From Arcobacteraceae bacterium (GTDB lineage: Bacteria; Campylobacterota; Campylobacteria; Campylobacterales; Arcobacteraceae): a DNA stretch of 44,618 nucleotides. The DNA is taken from the NCBI GenBank assembly GCA_028687375.1, contig JAQUAG010000019.1:1-44618 (forward strand), written 5' to 3'. Position 1 is the first letter of the stretch, and each line of letters begins with the position of its first letter. Shown piece by piece: positions 17,366 through 27,122 of the stretch. The notes under the pieces are model-generated. The model was not told the DNA's origin. It saw only the letters and a list, made by a program, of their open reading frames with translations, and did not search any database. The position numbers and the translations under genes are program-made.

Positions 17366-19303
17366 GTGTTTAAAAAGTTTTCATATATATTTGTTGTTTT
17401 TGCAATTTTCTTTTTTGTTTTAATCTATTTTTTTTATCAGAAGTCTAATGATGTTATTATTAAAAATAGTGAGAAAAGTATCGAAGAATTACTTTTAAAT
17501 TACAATTCTATAAGAGACTATGTAAGTAGTTATCAAAAAGAAGAGGTGTATAAATTACAAGATAATGGTATTTTATCACATGATTATTTTAGTCCTGTAT
17601 TGTTGTCTTCAACATTTTCAGCAAAGATGGTAAACAATATTTATAATAAAAAAAGATTAGAAAAAGGGCTTGATCCAATAGAGATAAAATTTGCAAGTAC
17701 ACATCCAAGAAACCCAGCCAATTTAGCAACCCCACTTGAAGCAAAATTATTAAAACAATTTAATAATAATGAAATTACAAAATATTCAAAAAAGATTATA
17801 AAAGATGGAAAACCATACTTAGTCTATGCAGTTGCTACAAAAAGGACAACACCAACTTGTATGAAGTGCCATAGTGATCCTAAAAATGCCCCACAAGGTC
17901 TTGTTGCTATGTATGGAAATAAAAATGGATTTTGGGAAAAACAAGGAGATATGAGAGCTGTTTTAATGACAACTTATCCACTTAGTGAAGAGATAGAATC
18001 TGTCAATAAAACGCTTTATTGGACTTATCTAGCAACTTTCTTGGTATTTGGTATTTTACTTCTTATTGTATATAAATTTATGCAAAAGATTGAGATTAAA
18101 AATTTAAAACTAGAAGCTTTAAATAACTCTTTAGATAAGGTAGTTCAAAAACGAATTGCTGAACTTAATATTGAAAAGAATCATCTCAAACATATCCTTG
18201 ATACAAATCCAAATATGATAATTGTCACAAATGGGATAGTAATAGAAAGTGCAAATAAAAGTTTTTTCAAATTTTTTGGATATGAAAATATTGAAGAATT
18301 TAAAAAAATGCATAAATGTATCTGTGAGTATTTTGAAACAATTGATGGTAAAAAGGTAGAGAAAAATTTTACAATTGATGGATTAAATTGGATTAATTAT
18401 ATTATGGGAAGAAATGAAAGTGTTCATACTATTGAGCTTTTTAAAGAGAAGAAAAAATATTATTTCAATCTTAGTTCCGTTTATCTCAATGAAGAAATTT
18501 TATTATTAACTCTACAAGATATAACATCTTCAAAAGATAAAGAAAGAGTGATAATCCAACAGTCAAAAATGGCTTCAATGGGTGAGATGCTAGCTAATAT
18601 TGCCCATCAATGGAGACAACCACTTTCATTGATATCAACACTTTCTACTGGTGTTACAATGCAAAAAGAGTATGGAATACTTACAGATGAAAAATTACTT
18701 GAAGCGATGGATAAGATAAATGCATCAACTCAATTCTTATCTGGTACAATAGAAGACTTTACAAACTTTTTTCAAGCAGATAAACATCAAAAATATTTTA
18801 AATCTTCTGAAATGATTAAACGATCTCTAAAACTTTTAAATGCATCATTTAGAAATCAACCATTTATTATTCAACAAGAGATATTAGAAAATGATATTTA
18901 TGGATTTGAAGGTGAACTTGTCCAAGTTATTTTAAATATTTTAAATAATGCTTGTGAAATTCTTATTGAAAAAGAGATTGTGGTAAAAATTATTAAAATC
19001 AAAGTGTATAAGAAAGAGGATAGTGTTTTTATCTCTATTCAAGATAATGGAGGGGGAATCCCAGCTGATATTAAAGATAAAGTATTTGAACCATATTTTA
19101 CAACAAAGCATAAATCACAAGGGACAGGAATAGGACTTTATACTTCATACGAACTCATCCATTTACATATGGATGGTAATATTATAGTTGATAATGAACA
19201 ATTCAGTTACGGAAATAAAGAGTATATTGGTGCTAATTTTAAAATCATAATACCTCAAAAACCTGTCTTATTGCAGGAAAATAAGGTAGATAATGGGAAA
19301 TAG
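17366..19303 (+). CDS. Membrane sensor histidine kinase with Tll0287-like (DUF3365) domain and CxxCH haem motif
   Basis: From the GTG at 17366 (AGGGG 5 bases upstream) the protein has 645 residues; an in-frame GTG at 17360 is an alternative. Layout: a membrane helix (about 5-26), an extracytoplasmic domain (about 27-210), a second helix (about 215-236), a coiled linker, a PAS-like region (about 275-385), then the kinase core. The sensor domain ends in PTCMKCHSDP, a c-type haem site with Cys165, Cys168 and His169, as in DUF3365 proteins. The H box is NIAHQWRQPLS with His414, and the ATPase boxes GGGIPADIKDKVFEPYFTTK and GTGIGLYTSYE follow. It is therefore a candidate redox or gas sensor. No response regulator is adjacent; the gene overlaps tcdA by 11 bases. 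Confidence 0.9.
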   Translation: MFKKFSYIFVVFAIFFFVLIYFFYQKSNDVIIKNSEKSIEELLLNYNSIRDYVSSYQKEEVYKLQDNGILSHDYFSPVLLSSTFSAKMVNNIYNKKRLEKGLDPIEIKFASTHPRNPANLATPLEAKLLKQFNNNEITKYSKKIIKDGKPYLVYAVATKRTTPTCMKCHSDPKNAPQGLVAMYGNKNGFWEKQGDMRAVLMTTYPLSEEIESVNKTLYWTYLATFLVFGILLLIVYKFMQKIEIKNLKLEALNNSLDKVVQKRIAELNIEKNHLKHILDTNPNMIIVTNGIVIESANKSFFKFFGYENIEEFKKMHKCICEYFETIDGKKVEKNFTIDGLNWINYIMGRNESVHTIELFKEKKKYYFNLSSVYLNEEILLLTLQDITSSKDKERVIIQQSKMASMGEMLANIAHQWRQPLSLISTLSTGVTMQKEYGILTDEKLLEAMDKINASTQFLSGTIEDFTNFFQADKHQKYFKSSEMIKRSLKLLNASFRNQPFIIQQEILENDIYGFEGELVQVILNILNNACEILIEKEIVVKIIKIKVYKKEDSVFISIQDNGGGIPADIKDKVFEPYFTTKHKSQGTGIGLYTSYELIHLHMDGNIIVDNEQFSYGNKEYIGANFKIIIPQKPVLLQENKVDNGK

Positions 19304-19937
19304 ATTTGAAAGGTGTCAAATGCTTTTTGGTGAGAATTTTTCCAAAATTCAAAGAGCTAAGATTCTCATTTTAGGTGTTGGTGGTGTTGGTGGGCATGCA
19401 CTTGATTGTTTGTATCGTAGTGGAGTGAGTGATATTACGATTGTAGATTTTGATAGATATGATATTACAAATCAAAATAGACAAATTGGAAGTGATGCTG
19501 TGGGTGTTTATAAAGTAGAACATCTCCAAACACGCTATACTGGAATAAAAGTTATAAATCAAAAAATTGATATAGAATGGGTACACAATACAGATTTAAA
19601 TGAGTATGATTTGATTTTAGATGCAATTGATGATATAAAACCGAAAGTGGAACTTATTAAAAAGTATTATAAAAAGATGATATCTTCAGGTGGAAGTGCA
19701 AAGAAAACTGACCCAACAAAGATAGAGTATATCTCACTTTGGAAAACTACAAATGATCCATTCTTACGAAAAATACGAACAATGCTTAAAAAAGATAGAT
19801 TTGATAAAAATTTTAAAGTGATATTTAGTAGTGAAGTTCCAAAAGTTGTTCCTAAAGGCTCTTTTGTAGGAGTTACAGGTGCTTTTGGACTTACTATGTG
19901 TAGTCTTGCAATTGATAAGATTATAAAAGAAAAATAA
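19293..19937 (+). CDS. tcdA: tRNA threonylcarbamoyladenosine dehydratase (ThiF/E1-like)
   Basis: TcdA (CsdL) uses ATP to close the threonylcarbamoyl group of t6A37 into cyclic ct6A in tRNAs that read ANN codons. The 214-residue protein starts RFERCQMLFGENF and carries the adenylating Rossmann loop ILGVGGVGGHALDCLYRSG. The acidic and arginine signature IVDFDRYDITNQNRQ and the later DAIDDIKPKVELI also match. It is shorter than E. coli TcdA (about 268 residues), missing the C-terminal extension, which is usual in short family members. It starts within the last 11 bases of the kinase gene. A different ThiF-family activity cannot be excluded. Confidence 0.87.
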   Translation: MGNRFERCQMLFGENFSKIQRAKILILGVGGVGGHALDCLYRSGVSDITIVDFDRYDITNQNRQIGSDAVGVYKVEHLQTRYTGIKVINQKIDIEWVHNTDLNEYDLILDAIDDIKPKVELIKKYYKKMISSGGSAKKTDPTKIEYISLWKTTNDPFLRKIRTMLKKDRFDKNFKVIFSSEVPKVVPKGSFVGVTGAFGLTMCSLAIDKIIKEK

Positions 19938-20330
19938 TTATTTTAGAGTTTGAAGATACCTATCAAGAATAATTTTAGCGGCGATACTATCAATTCTTCC
20001 ATCTCTTTTGTGTTTTATCTCACCTTTTGTAAGCTCTTCTGCTTCTATTGAGCTCATATTTTCTTCTTGAAAAATTATTTTTTTATCAAATTTCAAAAGC
20101 CCTACAAAATGTTTTATACGATTTTGCATATCGACACTTGCACTTGGAAAGCCAACAATAAGAGTATCAACTTCCCACTCTTGTAGAAAACTATCTACAT
20201 CTCTTGCTGCTTGGTCTCTATTTTTTCGCAAAATTGCACTTTGTGGTGATGTTATCCCAAGTCCAACTGAGATAGCAACACCAATTCGCTTCAATCCAAT
20301 ATCAATTGAAGCATATTTTTGATTAGGCAT
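19938..20330 (-). CDS. ruvX: RuvX/YqgF family, putative Holliday junction resolvase / pre-16S rRNA nuclease
   Basis: From the ATG at 20330 the product is 130 residues and begins MPNQKYASIDIGLKRIGVAIS, the RNase H-fold strand with the catalytic aspartate. LIVGFPSASVD and a late DRGRIDSIAAKIIL-like end (here DGRIDSIAAKIILDRYL) give the other acidic residues of the active site. Family members process the 5' end of pre-16S rRNA and were first proposed as Holliday junction resolvases. An upstream TTG at 20357 would add 9 residues; I prefer the ATG because it leaves a shorter overlap with the HDOD gene (8 bases) and matches the family N-terminus. It is probably translated from the HDOD transcript. 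Confidence 0.9.
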   Translation of the reverse strand: MPNQKYASIDIGLKRIGVAISVGLGITSPQSAILRKNRDQAARDVDSFLQEWEVDTLIVGFPSASVDMQNRIKHFVGLLKFDKKIIFQEENMSSIEAEELTKGEIKHKRDGRIDSIAAKIILDRYLQTLK

Positions 20331-21144
20331 CCAATAATCTATCTTCGATAATCTCAATAGCTTTTTCTAAACTTTTAACATCTAGTTTAAAATTTTTAGC
20401 CATCTCTATTGATTGTTCAACAGCTTTGCTACTAAGTGGCTCTACTGGATTACATAAAACTTTTATAACACTCAATATTTGTGCTTGTTTCAGATACTTT
20501 GGATTACATTTAGAGATATCATTAACTGCTCGGATAACTTCTATAAGATCCTCATTGAGTTTCCATTGTTCAAATATCGAAGCTGTAACTTCTGCTGATG
20601 TCATAGTGAAAAATTGTTTTTCTATATCGCTTATTTTAGTACAATCTTTTTTAATAGCTTCAAAGAAAGAGGTTGTTACTTTGTATTCTTTTGCTAAATC
20701 TGATAATACAAATTGACCAGTTTCTTGTAGAAAAACAGCTAAAAGAAGCTCTTCTTTTAGTTTATAGTCCCAGGCACCTACCCATTTATTTAAAATATTT
20801 GATGACATATTTGCTAAATCCATAAACTGATCAGATGTCATTCCATAAGCATCAAGGTTTGTATTGAGAGTACTTTTTACAGCACTACCAAACGCTATAG
20901 AAAGGGTAAAATTTACCCCTATAAGTTCAACTGCTTTTTTGGTTGTTTCAACTTTATGTCTAAATCCAAACATAGCAGAATTTGCAACTTTGAGAAGTGT
21001 AGCCATAATCAATGGATCTTTTTCTAAAATTGTAAGTAATTCATTTATATCTTGAACATCTTTTCTTTTGAAATTTTGTAAATCTATAACAGTTTTTGGC
21101 AATGGTGGTAAAGCATCTATTTTTTTCGATATGTAATTAATCAT
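20323..21144 (-). CDS. HDOD domain signalling protein
   Basis: The 273-residue protein consists mostly of one HDOD domain (about residues 8-205), recognisable from LPPLPKTVIDL, LLTILEKDPLIMATLLKVANSAMFGF, VETTKKAVELIGVN and LLAVFLQETGQFVLSDL. HDOD domains resemble HD phosphohydrolases but lack the metal-binding His-Asp residues, and act as non-catalytic regulators in motility, biofilm or c-di-GMP networks. The C-terminal 65 residues form a helical tail. It precedes ruvX, with overlapping ends, and diverges from argH. Its specific role is unknown. Confidence 0.9.
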   Translation of the reverse strand: MINYISKKIDALPPLPKTVIDLQNFKRKDVQDINELLTILEKDPLIMATLLKVANSAMFGFRHKVETTKKAVELIGVNFTLSIAFGSAVKSTLNTNLDAYGMTSDQFMDLANMSSNILNKWVGAWDYKLKEELLLAVFLQETGQFVLSDLAKEYKVTTSFFEAIKKDCTKISDIEKQFFTMTSAEVTASIFEQWKLNEDLIEVIRAVNDISKCNPKYLKQAQILSVIKVLCNPVEPLSSKAVEQSIEMAKNFKLDVKSLEKAIEIIEDRLLDA

Positions 21145-21243
21145 TTATTATTCCAAATTTTAAGATAAGGGTTGTGTTAAAACATCCTTGTTAATAGTTT
21201 TCAATAATATACTAAAATCGCTTAAATTAAAACTCTATTGTGT

Positions 21244-21249
21244 TATAAT
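21244..21249 (+). promoter_or_regulatory. Probable sigma70 -10 box for argH
   Basis: TATAAT after CTATTGTGT lies 32 bases upstream of the GTG start at 21281. This position argues against translation from the longer open frame that begins at 21188, since those codons would precede the transcript start. Confidence 0.55.
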
Positions 21250-21280
21250 TTTTATAAATTTATACTCTATAGGATGCAAT

Positions 21281-22663
21281 GTGCCAAATAAACAAATATT
21301 AAAGAATACAAATGCTGAAATTTTAAACCAATTTAATGCCTCACTTTTTTTTGATAAAAAACTTTATCGTCAAGATATAAAAGGAAGCATTGCTCATAGT
21401 AAAATGTTAGCTTTACAAGGAATTATCTCTATTGATGACCAAGAAAAAATAGAAATTGGACTTTTACAAATAAAAGAGGAGATAGAATCTGGAGAATTTA
21501 CTTGGAAAATTGAAGATGAAGATATTCATATGGCTATTGAAAATAGACTGAGCCAAATAATTGGAGCACCTGCTGGAAGACTTCATACTGCAAGAAGTAG
21601 AAATGACCAAGTAGCAACAGATTTTACACTTTATGTGCAAGATAAAACTTTAGATATTAAAGTAAAACTAAAAAAACTTATTGAAGTTTTGGTTGATATT
21701 GCGTCAAATCACACTGAAACTTTAATCCCAGGGATGACACATCTACAACATGCACAACCTATAAACTTTGGGTTTCATATGTTAGCGTATGCAAATATGT
21801 TTAAAAGAGATTTTGAAAGATTTGCAAGTAGTTATGAAAGAAATAATTATTCACCACTTGGAAGTGCAGCACTTGCTGGAACTCCACATAATATTGATAG
21901 ATTTAAAACAGCTGAACTTCTTGGATTTGCTGCACCTTCAAACTGTGCATTAGATAGTAGTAGTAATAGAGATTTTGCATTAGAGATTTTATTTAATATT
22001 GCAACTTCTATGATGCATATTAGTCGTATCTCTGAAGAGCTTATCTTATGGTCAAGTTATGAATTTGGATTTGTTAAAATGAGTGATGAATATGCAACAA
22101 CAAGTTCTATTATGCCACAAAAGAAAAATCCAGATGTTCCAGAACTATTGCGTGGGAAAACAGGAAGAGTGTATGGAAATCTTATTGGTCTTTTAACTGT
22201 TATGAAAGGACTTCCCCTTGCATACAACAAAGATACACAAGAGGATAAAGAGGGTGTTTTTGATAGTGTTGAAACGATGGAAATTAGCTTAGATATTTTA
22301 ACAGCTGTAATGGATACTCTCATCATTAACACAACTAATATGGAAAAAGCTTGTAAAATAGGGCATTTAACAGCAACTGATTTAGCTGATTATTTGGTGC
22401 AAAAACAAAATATCCCATTTAGAACTGCTTACTATATCACAAAAGATGTAGTTGCACATGCAAATAGATTAGGAAAAGATGTAAGTGAACTTAATATTGA
22501 TGAGCTTAGAGCTTCAAGTGAAGAGTTACAAAATGTTTCAGAAGAGATTATTACTTATTTGGATTTACGAAATTCTATGAATGCTAGAAATAGTTATGGT
22601 GGAACAAGTACAAATGAAACTAATAATCAAATAAAAATATTTAAAGATTGGCTTAAAAATTAG
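21281..22663 (+). CDS. argH: Argininosuccinate lyase
   Basis: ArgH splits argininosuccinate into arginine and fumarate, the last step of arginine synthesis. From the GTG at 21281 (AGGA 6 bases upstream) the protein has 460 residues, the usual length. The reading frame opens 31 codons earlier, but that extension is hydrophobic, overlaps the promoter and is not family sequence. Key segments are [35 protein letters not shown] (here [12 protein letters not shown]), [12 protein letters not shown] and the fumarase-superfamily signature [14 protein letters not shown] with its catalytic serine. thrS follows after 53 bases. Confidence 0.97.
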   Translation: MPNKQILKNTNAEILNQFNASLFFDKKLYRQDIKGSIAHSKMLALQGIISIDDQEKIEIGLLQIKEEIESGEFTWKIEDEDIHMAIENRLSQIIGAPAGRLHTARSRNDQVATDFTLYVQDKTLDIKVKLKKLIEVLVDIASNHTETLIPGMTHLQHAQPINFGFHMLAYANMFKRDFERFASSYERNNYSPLGSAALAGTPHNIDRFKTAELLGFAAPSNCALDSSSNRDFALEILFNIATSMMHISRISEELILWSSYEFGFVKMSDEYATTSSIMPQKKNPDVPELLRGKTGRVYGNLIGLLTVMKGLPLAYNKDTQEDKEGVFDSVETMEISLDILTAVMDTLIINTTNMEKACKIGHLTATDLADYLVQKQNIPFRTAYYITKDVVAHANRLGKDVSELNIDELRASSEELQNVSEEIITYLDLRNSMNARNSYGGTSTNETNNQIKIFKDWLKN

Positions 22664-22682
22664 TTCCTTAAGCTAAATGTGA

Positions 22683-22688
22683 TAGAAT
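22683..22688 (+). promoter_or_regulatory. Possible extended -10 box for thrS-infC
   Basis: TGATAGAAT (TGn plus TAGAAT) in the 53-base gap after argH lies 28 bases before the TTG start of thrS. Confidence 0.4.
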
Positions 22689-22716
22689 AAAAGAAAAATT
22701 TTAATAAAGGATTTTA

Positions 22717-24525
22717 TTGGACTGTATAGGTATTAAGAAGGACGATGTGATATATGACCTTCAAACTGCTAAAGCCTTGAATATTCAAGGGGAAGAAATC
22801 GTAGCATCGAATAGTAAAGATGCATTGGAAATATTAAGACACTCAACTGCACACTTAATGGCTCAAGCTATTAAAGAACTCCATCCTGAAGCTCAATTTT
22901 TTGTTGGACCTGTTGTTGATGAAGGGTTTTACTATGATTTTAAAGTTTCAAAAGCAATAACTGATGAAGATTTAAAAACGATAGAAAAAAAGATGAAAGA
23001 TATTGCTGGTAAAAAATTACCAATTGAAAGATTTGAGATTTCAAGAGAAGAATTTGCTACAAAATTTGCAAATGACCCTTTAAAACAAATGGTTTTAAAA
23101 AATATCAAAGATGATATTTTAACTGTTTATAAACAAGGTGATTTTGAAGATTTATGTAGAGGTCCACACTTAGAAAATACAAGAACAATAAGAAACTTTA
23201 AACTTTTAAGAGTTGCTGGTGCTTATCTTGGTGGTGACGAAAAAAATGAGATGATTACTAGAATTTATGGTATCTCGTTTTTTGAAAAAGAGGATCTTAC
23301 AAACTACATCACTATGATGGAAGAAGCTAAAAAAAGAGATCATAGAAAACTTGGAACTGAACTGAAACTCTTTACATTTAGTGATGATGTAGGGGCTGGT
23401 CTTCCTCTTTGGCTTCCAAATGGAGCAAGATTAAGAGGTAAACTAGAACAACTTTTATACAAAGCTCATAGAAAAAGAGGATATCAACCTGTTCGTGGTC
23501 CTGAAATTTTAAAAGCTGAGGCTTGGGTAAAATCTGGTCACTATGCAAACTACAAAGAAAATATGTACTTTACTCAAATTGAAGGGCAAGAATATGGGAT
23601 AAAACCTATGAACTGTGTAGGGCATATTCAAATCTTTAAAGATGATTTAGTTTCATATAAAGATTTACCTTTAAAATATTTTGAATATGGTGTAGTTCAT
23701 AGACATGAGATGAGTGGAACAATGCATGGACTATTTAGAGTTAGAGAATTTACACAAGATGATGCACATATTTTTTGTATGCCAACTCAGGTAAAATCTG
23801 TGATTATGGAAGTTTTAGAGTTCGTTGAGAGTTTAATGAAACTATTTGATTTCCAATATGAGATGATGGTTTCAACAAGACCTGAAAAAGCTATCGGTGA
23901 TGATGCATTTTGGGAAGCTACAACTCAAGGAATAAAAGATGCACTTGATGAAAATAACTACTCTTATGGAATTGATGAGGGTGGTGGAGCATTTTATGGA
24001 CCAAAAATTGATATCAAAATCCTTGATGCGATTGGAAGAAAATGGCAATGTGGAACTATCCAAGTTGATATGAATTTACCTGAGAGATTTGATATTCACT
24101 ATACTACAAGTGAAGATACAAAAGAGCGACCAGTGATGATTCATAGAGCAATTTTGGGAAGCTTCGAGCGATTTATTGGAATCTTAACAGAACATTGTGC
24201 TGGAGAATTTCCATTTAGTATAGCACCTACTGAAGTTGCTATCATCCCTATTAGTGATAGCAATTTGGCTTACGCTAAAGAGATAGCAGCTGATTTAAGA
24301 GAGCTTGATATTGATAGTGAAATATTTGATAAAAATGATAGCTTAAATAAAAAAATCAGAAATGCAGAAAAAGGAAGAGTTCCTATGATTTTAGTTTTGG
24401 GTGAAGCTGAGATGGAAAATCAAATGGTAGCATTAAGAGATAGAAGAAAAAGAGAACGAAGTGAAATCTCTAGAGCAGACTTTTTAGAGATGGTAAAAAA
24501 TAAAAAACAAGAGGACAAAATTTGA
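22717..24525 (+). CDS. thrS: Threonyl-tRNA synthetase
   Basis: ThrS charges tRNA-Thr and edits mischarged serine. The 602-residue protein has a short, poorly conserved TGS-like start (1 to about 45). The editing domain follows, with [21 protein letters not shown] and the class II catalytic core. The core shows the zinc cysteine in [11 protein letters not shown], motif 2 [40 protein letters not shown] and motif 3 [16 protein letters not shown]. The C-terminal anticodon-binding domain starts near [13 protein letters not shown]. Translation begins at a TTG with TAAAGG upstream; no ATG near the start would preserve the N-terminus. Its stop overlaps infC by 4 bases (TTGA). Confidence 0.97.
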   Translation: MDCIGIKKDDVIYDLQTAKALNIQGEEIVASNSKDALEILRHSTAHLMAQAIKELHPEAQFFVGPVVDEGFYYDFKVSKAITDEDLKTIEKKMKDIAGKKLPIERFEISREEFATKFANDPLKQMVLKNIKDDILTVYKQGDFEDLCRGPHLENTRTIRNFKLLRVAGAYLGGDEKNEMITRIYGISFFEKEDLTNYITMMEEAKKRDHRKLGTELKLFTFSDDVGAGLPLWLPNGARLRGKLEQLLYKAHRKRGYQPVRGPEILKAEAWVKSGHYANYKENMYFTQIEGQEYGIKPMNCVGHIQIFKDDLVSYKDLPLKYFEYGVVHRHEMSGTMHGLFRVREFTQDDAHIFCMPTQVKSVIMEVLEFVESLMKLFDFQYEMMVSTRPEKAIGDDAFWEATTQGIKDALDENNYSYGIDEGGGAFYGPKIDIKILDAIGRKWQCGTIQVDMNLPERFDIHYTTSEDTKERPVMIHRAILGSFERFIGILTEHCAGEFPFSIAPTEVAIIPISDSNLAYAKEIAADLRELDIDSEIFDKNDSLNKKIRNAEKGRVPMILVLGEAEMENQMVALRDRRKRERSEISRADFLEMVKNKKQEDKI

Positions 24526-25052
24526 ATTTAAAACCAAAAAAAACAGATGATACATTGATGAACGAAGATATAAGATTTGCAGAGGTAAGATGTAATGGTG
24601 ATGATGGAACATCTTATGGGATAATCAGTTCAAAAGAAGCTTTGAAACTTGCTGATGAGCAAGGGTTAGACTTAGTTTGTATTGCACCATCTGCAACACC
24701 ACCAGTTGTAAAGATTATGGATTATAGTAAATTTAAATATCAACTTGAAAAAAAGAAAAAAGAAGCTAAGAAAAATCAAAAAATCATCGTAACTAAAGAG
24801 ATTAAATTATCTGTAAAAATCGCTGCAAATGATGTTAGCTATAAAGTGAAACATGCAAGAGAATTTATCGAAGAGGGAAATCATGTTAAATTTAGAGTTT
24901 TCCTAAAAGGGAGAGAGATGTCAAATCCAAAAGCTGGAGAAGATGTACTTAATGGTATCTGGCCGATGCTTGAAGATATTGGGTTGAAAGATCAAGACCC
25001 AAAACTTGAAGGAAGATATGTAAATATGCTTGTTGTTCCTAAAAAGAAATAA
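24522..25052 (+). CDS. infC: Translation initiation factor IF-3
   Basis: IF-3 binds the 30S subunit, prevents premature joining of 50S and checks start codons. The 176-residue protein has the N-domain ([48 protein letters not shown]), a lysine-rich linker ([11 protein letters not shown]) and the C-domain ([42 protein letters not shown]). The start is a TTG overlapping the thrS stop, with GAGGAC upstream. E. coli infC uses AUU and is regulated by it; TTG is a milder rare start. A promoter of its own is not visible, so it is probably read from the thrS transcript. Confidence 0.97.
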   Translation: MNLKPKKTDDTLMNEDIRFAEVRCNGDDGTSYGIISSKEALKLADEQGLDLVCIAPSATPPVVKIMDYSKFKYQLEKKKKEAKKNQKIIVTKEIKLSVKIAANDVSYKVKHAREFIEEGNHVKFRVFLKGREMSNPKAGEDVLNGIWPMLEDIGLKDQDPKLEGRYVNMLVVPKKK

Positions 25053-25071
25053 TCTTTTTGGGAATGTGAGA

Positions 25072-25094
25072 TTTTAGTAGATTATCTACTAAAA
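25072..25094. terminator. Bidirectional terminator hairpin between infC and the GGDEF gene
   Basis: Perfect 10-base arms TTTTAGTAGA and TCTACTAAAA enclose a TTA loop, 20 bases after the infC stop. The right arm holds the stop codon of the convergent cyclase gene. The A/T ends give U-rich tails in both directions. Confidence 0.55.
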
Positions 25095-26228
25095 CTTTAT
25101 TTGATTTTTACCGGCATCTTTTGCTTTGTAAAGTAAAAGATCCGCTTTCTTAAGGGCAATTTCTAGAGAAGTATCCTCTTGCTCAATCTTTGAAATTCCC
25201 ATACTGATAGTATATTGTATTTTTTCATTTGTTTTTAAAATAAGTACATTTGTTTCTATAATATTTCTTATTTTTTCAGCTATTTTAATCCCATTTTCTA
25301 GTGAAGTATGTGGTAAAACTATAACAAATTCTTCTCCGCCAAATCTTACACATACATCACTACTTCTTGTTGATTGTTTTAAAAGCTGAGCAATATTATA
25401 AATAACATCATCACCAATACTATGTCCATAAGTGTCGTTAATAGTTTTAAAGTTATCAATATCTAATATAATAATAGATAGTTCAGCTTTCTCTTTTTTT
25501 GAGTTGAAAAGTAATATATCAGCCATTTCATTAAAATATCTACGATTAAAAAGACCAGTCATCGAATCTTTATGCACTTGTTCTAAAAGATGTTTTTGCA
25601 TATCTTCTAAAATCTTTGTCCTTTCAATTATTCGAGTTTCTACACTTTGAGTGATACTCTCTTTCTCTTTAAGACTTTTTTGTGTTGTTAAAATACTAAG
25701 TGCGCTAAGATAACTACTAAGTGAAATAAACTCTTTATCTTCAGGTGAAAATTCTAGCAATTTACCATCATCATTTTTTTTATTTATTAGTTGTAAAATA
25801 CCAATTACTTCCCCACTATAAAAATTAACAAGTGGTGCAGTAAGTATAGATTTTGTTTTATAATTAAATTTTTTATCAAATTCTTTAGCAGATTTAAAAT
25901 CAAAAACAGTTTCATCATAGATATCATCAATCATAATAACTTGTTTAGTTATAAAAGATTCTACGGCAATAGTATTCGTATTTGGTTCTATTTTAAACTT
26001 GAAATCTTTTAATGGTTCTTGCATTTTATAGATAGTTTCATACGAAAATGAATCATTTTGAAAAATATAAAATTTTAATGAATCTTCTTCTTTTAAATAG
26101 ATTGTCCCAGCATCGGAAGATGTAATATGCTTGAGATAATTTAAGATTTTATGAAGAAGAATTTCTAAATCATTTGATTCAAATTTTGTCATATCTTCTA
26201 TTGGGATTAAATCACTATCTTTGAGCAT
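25089..26228 (-). CDS. GAF-GGDEF diguanylate cyclase
   Basis: The 379-residue soluble protein has an N-terminal GAF domain (about 15-170, with SSDAGTIYLKEEDSLKFYIFQNDS and TAPLVNFYSGEVIGILQLINK), a helical linker, and a GGDEF domain from about 215 to the end. The active loop is GGEEF at 297-301, and RSSD five residues upstream fits the inhibitory c-di-GMP site, so a functional feedback-controlled cyclase is expected. The GAF ligand is unknown. It lies 84 bases downstream of the DUF4395 gene on the same strand and may share its transcript. It converges on infC. Confidence 0.94.
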   Translation of the reverse strand: MLKDSDLIPIEDMTKFESNDLEILLHKILNYLKHITSSDAGTIYLKEEDSLKFYIFQNDSFSYETIYKMQEPLKDFKFKIEPNTNTIAVESFITKQVIMIDDIYDETVFDFKSAKEFDKKFNYKTKSILTAPLVNFYSGEVIGILQLINKKNDDGKLLEFSPEDKEFISLSSYLSALSILTTQKSLKEKESITQSVETRIIERTKILEDMQKHLLEQVHKDSMTGLFNRRYFNEMADILLFNSKKEKAELSIIILDIDNFKTINDTYGHSIGDDVIYNIAQLLKQSTRSSDVCVRFGGEEFVIVLPHTSLENGIKIAEKIRNIIETNVLILKTNEKIQYTISMGISKIEQEDTSLEIALKKADLLLYKAKDAGKNQIKF

Positions 26229-26312
26229 ATTTTACCTTTTTAGTTTTAATGTGAAAATATTATACAACTTTTCAAGTAAAATAGGAGGTATTATTGAAAA
26301 TATTTTGAAATT

Positions 26313-27026
26313 TTATTTACCATTACCACACTTTCCAGCAGCGCATTTCATGGTACTTATTGGTATAGGATTTGTAATTTCTTGTGTTTGCTTGATTGTA
26401 GTTTCATTTGAGAAGATAAAACTGTAAGTGATGGCAATAATAATTAAAATAAAAATAACTACAATACTTTTTTGTATAGATGAAAATTTTTGAATTTCAT
26501 CTCTTTCTCTAATTTGGCAAACGCCACCAGGACAAAGTTTTGGATTTTCTTTGTATATGATATTAAAAAGTTTACATCCTATACAAATGCCAAAAGTTGC
26601 TTCGCTAAATAAAAGTAAAAGACAAAGGATACAAATAAAGATTTTTATTGGTGTCATAATATTAAATACAACTATCAATAGAAACATTATAATAGATAGA
26701 TAAAGTCCAATAAACCAAGCCCATCTTTTTTGTGGAGCTGCTACATATTCTGGGATTTGATTTTGGATAAACATTCTACCCAATAATAAACTTGGTGAAA
26801 ATTTTGGATTTATAAAAATTCGTATTATAAAATCTATCATAAAAATAGTGACAAATATTTTTGTAAAAGTAAAATTATGTAGTACATAAGCATTTGTAAA
26901 AGAGATAAAACCAAATAAAAATAAAATCCCAGCACCTGCCCTTGCTTCTCTTTCATTTAAAACTCTAATATCATAACCCTCTACAACTTCACCGAAATAT
27001 ATTTGATTTGTTTGTTTGTTTTTCAT
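26313..27026 (-). CDS. DUF4395 family membrane protein with cysteine-rich C-terminal tail
   Basis: The 237-residue protein contains the DUF4395 domain, recognised from VLNEREARAGAGILF, FINPKFSPSLLLGR and the cysteine block FGICIGCKLFN. There are about four membrane helices in the first 160 residues. A cytoplasmic-type stretch with NPKLCPGGVC follows, then a fifth helix (about 187-206), and the protein ends in CAAGKCGNGK. Nothing certain is known of the domain's function. The three cysteine clusters (CIGC, CPGGVC, CAAGKC) suggest thiol chemistry or metal binding at the membrane, but that is inference. It is divergent from the GMC dehydrogenase pair and upstream of the GAF-GGDEF gene. Confidence 0.8.
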   Translation of the reverse strand: MKNKQTNQIYFGEVVEGYDIRVLNEREARAGAGILFLFGFISFTNAYVLHNFTFTKIFVTIFMIDFIIRIFINPKFSPSLLLGRMFIQNQIPEYVAAPQKRWAWFIGLYLSIIMFLLIVVFNIMTPIKIFICILCLLLLFSEATFGICIGCKLFNIIYKENPKLCPGGVCQIRERDEIQKFSSIQKSIVVIFILIIIAITYSFIFSNETTIKQTQEITNPIPISTMKCAAGKCGNGK

Positions 27027-27122
27027 TGATTCTCTTTTAAGATTTATTGACTAGAATTTTAGGATATTTAGTTCATTTGTAACTTAAATGTTATTATTAA
27101 AAAAGATTATAGAAGGATGTTT

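Noticed and set aside
19928-19941. AAAATAATTATTTT palindrome at the tcdA/ruvX stop codons as a terminator
   Set aside because: It has no loop and only A/T pairs; it is better explained by the two adjoining TAA stop codons read from both strands.
21188-21280. 31-codon N-terminal extension of argH
   Set aside because: It is hydrophobic, not part of the family, lacks a ribosome binding site and overlaps the promoter; the GTG at 21281 is well placed.
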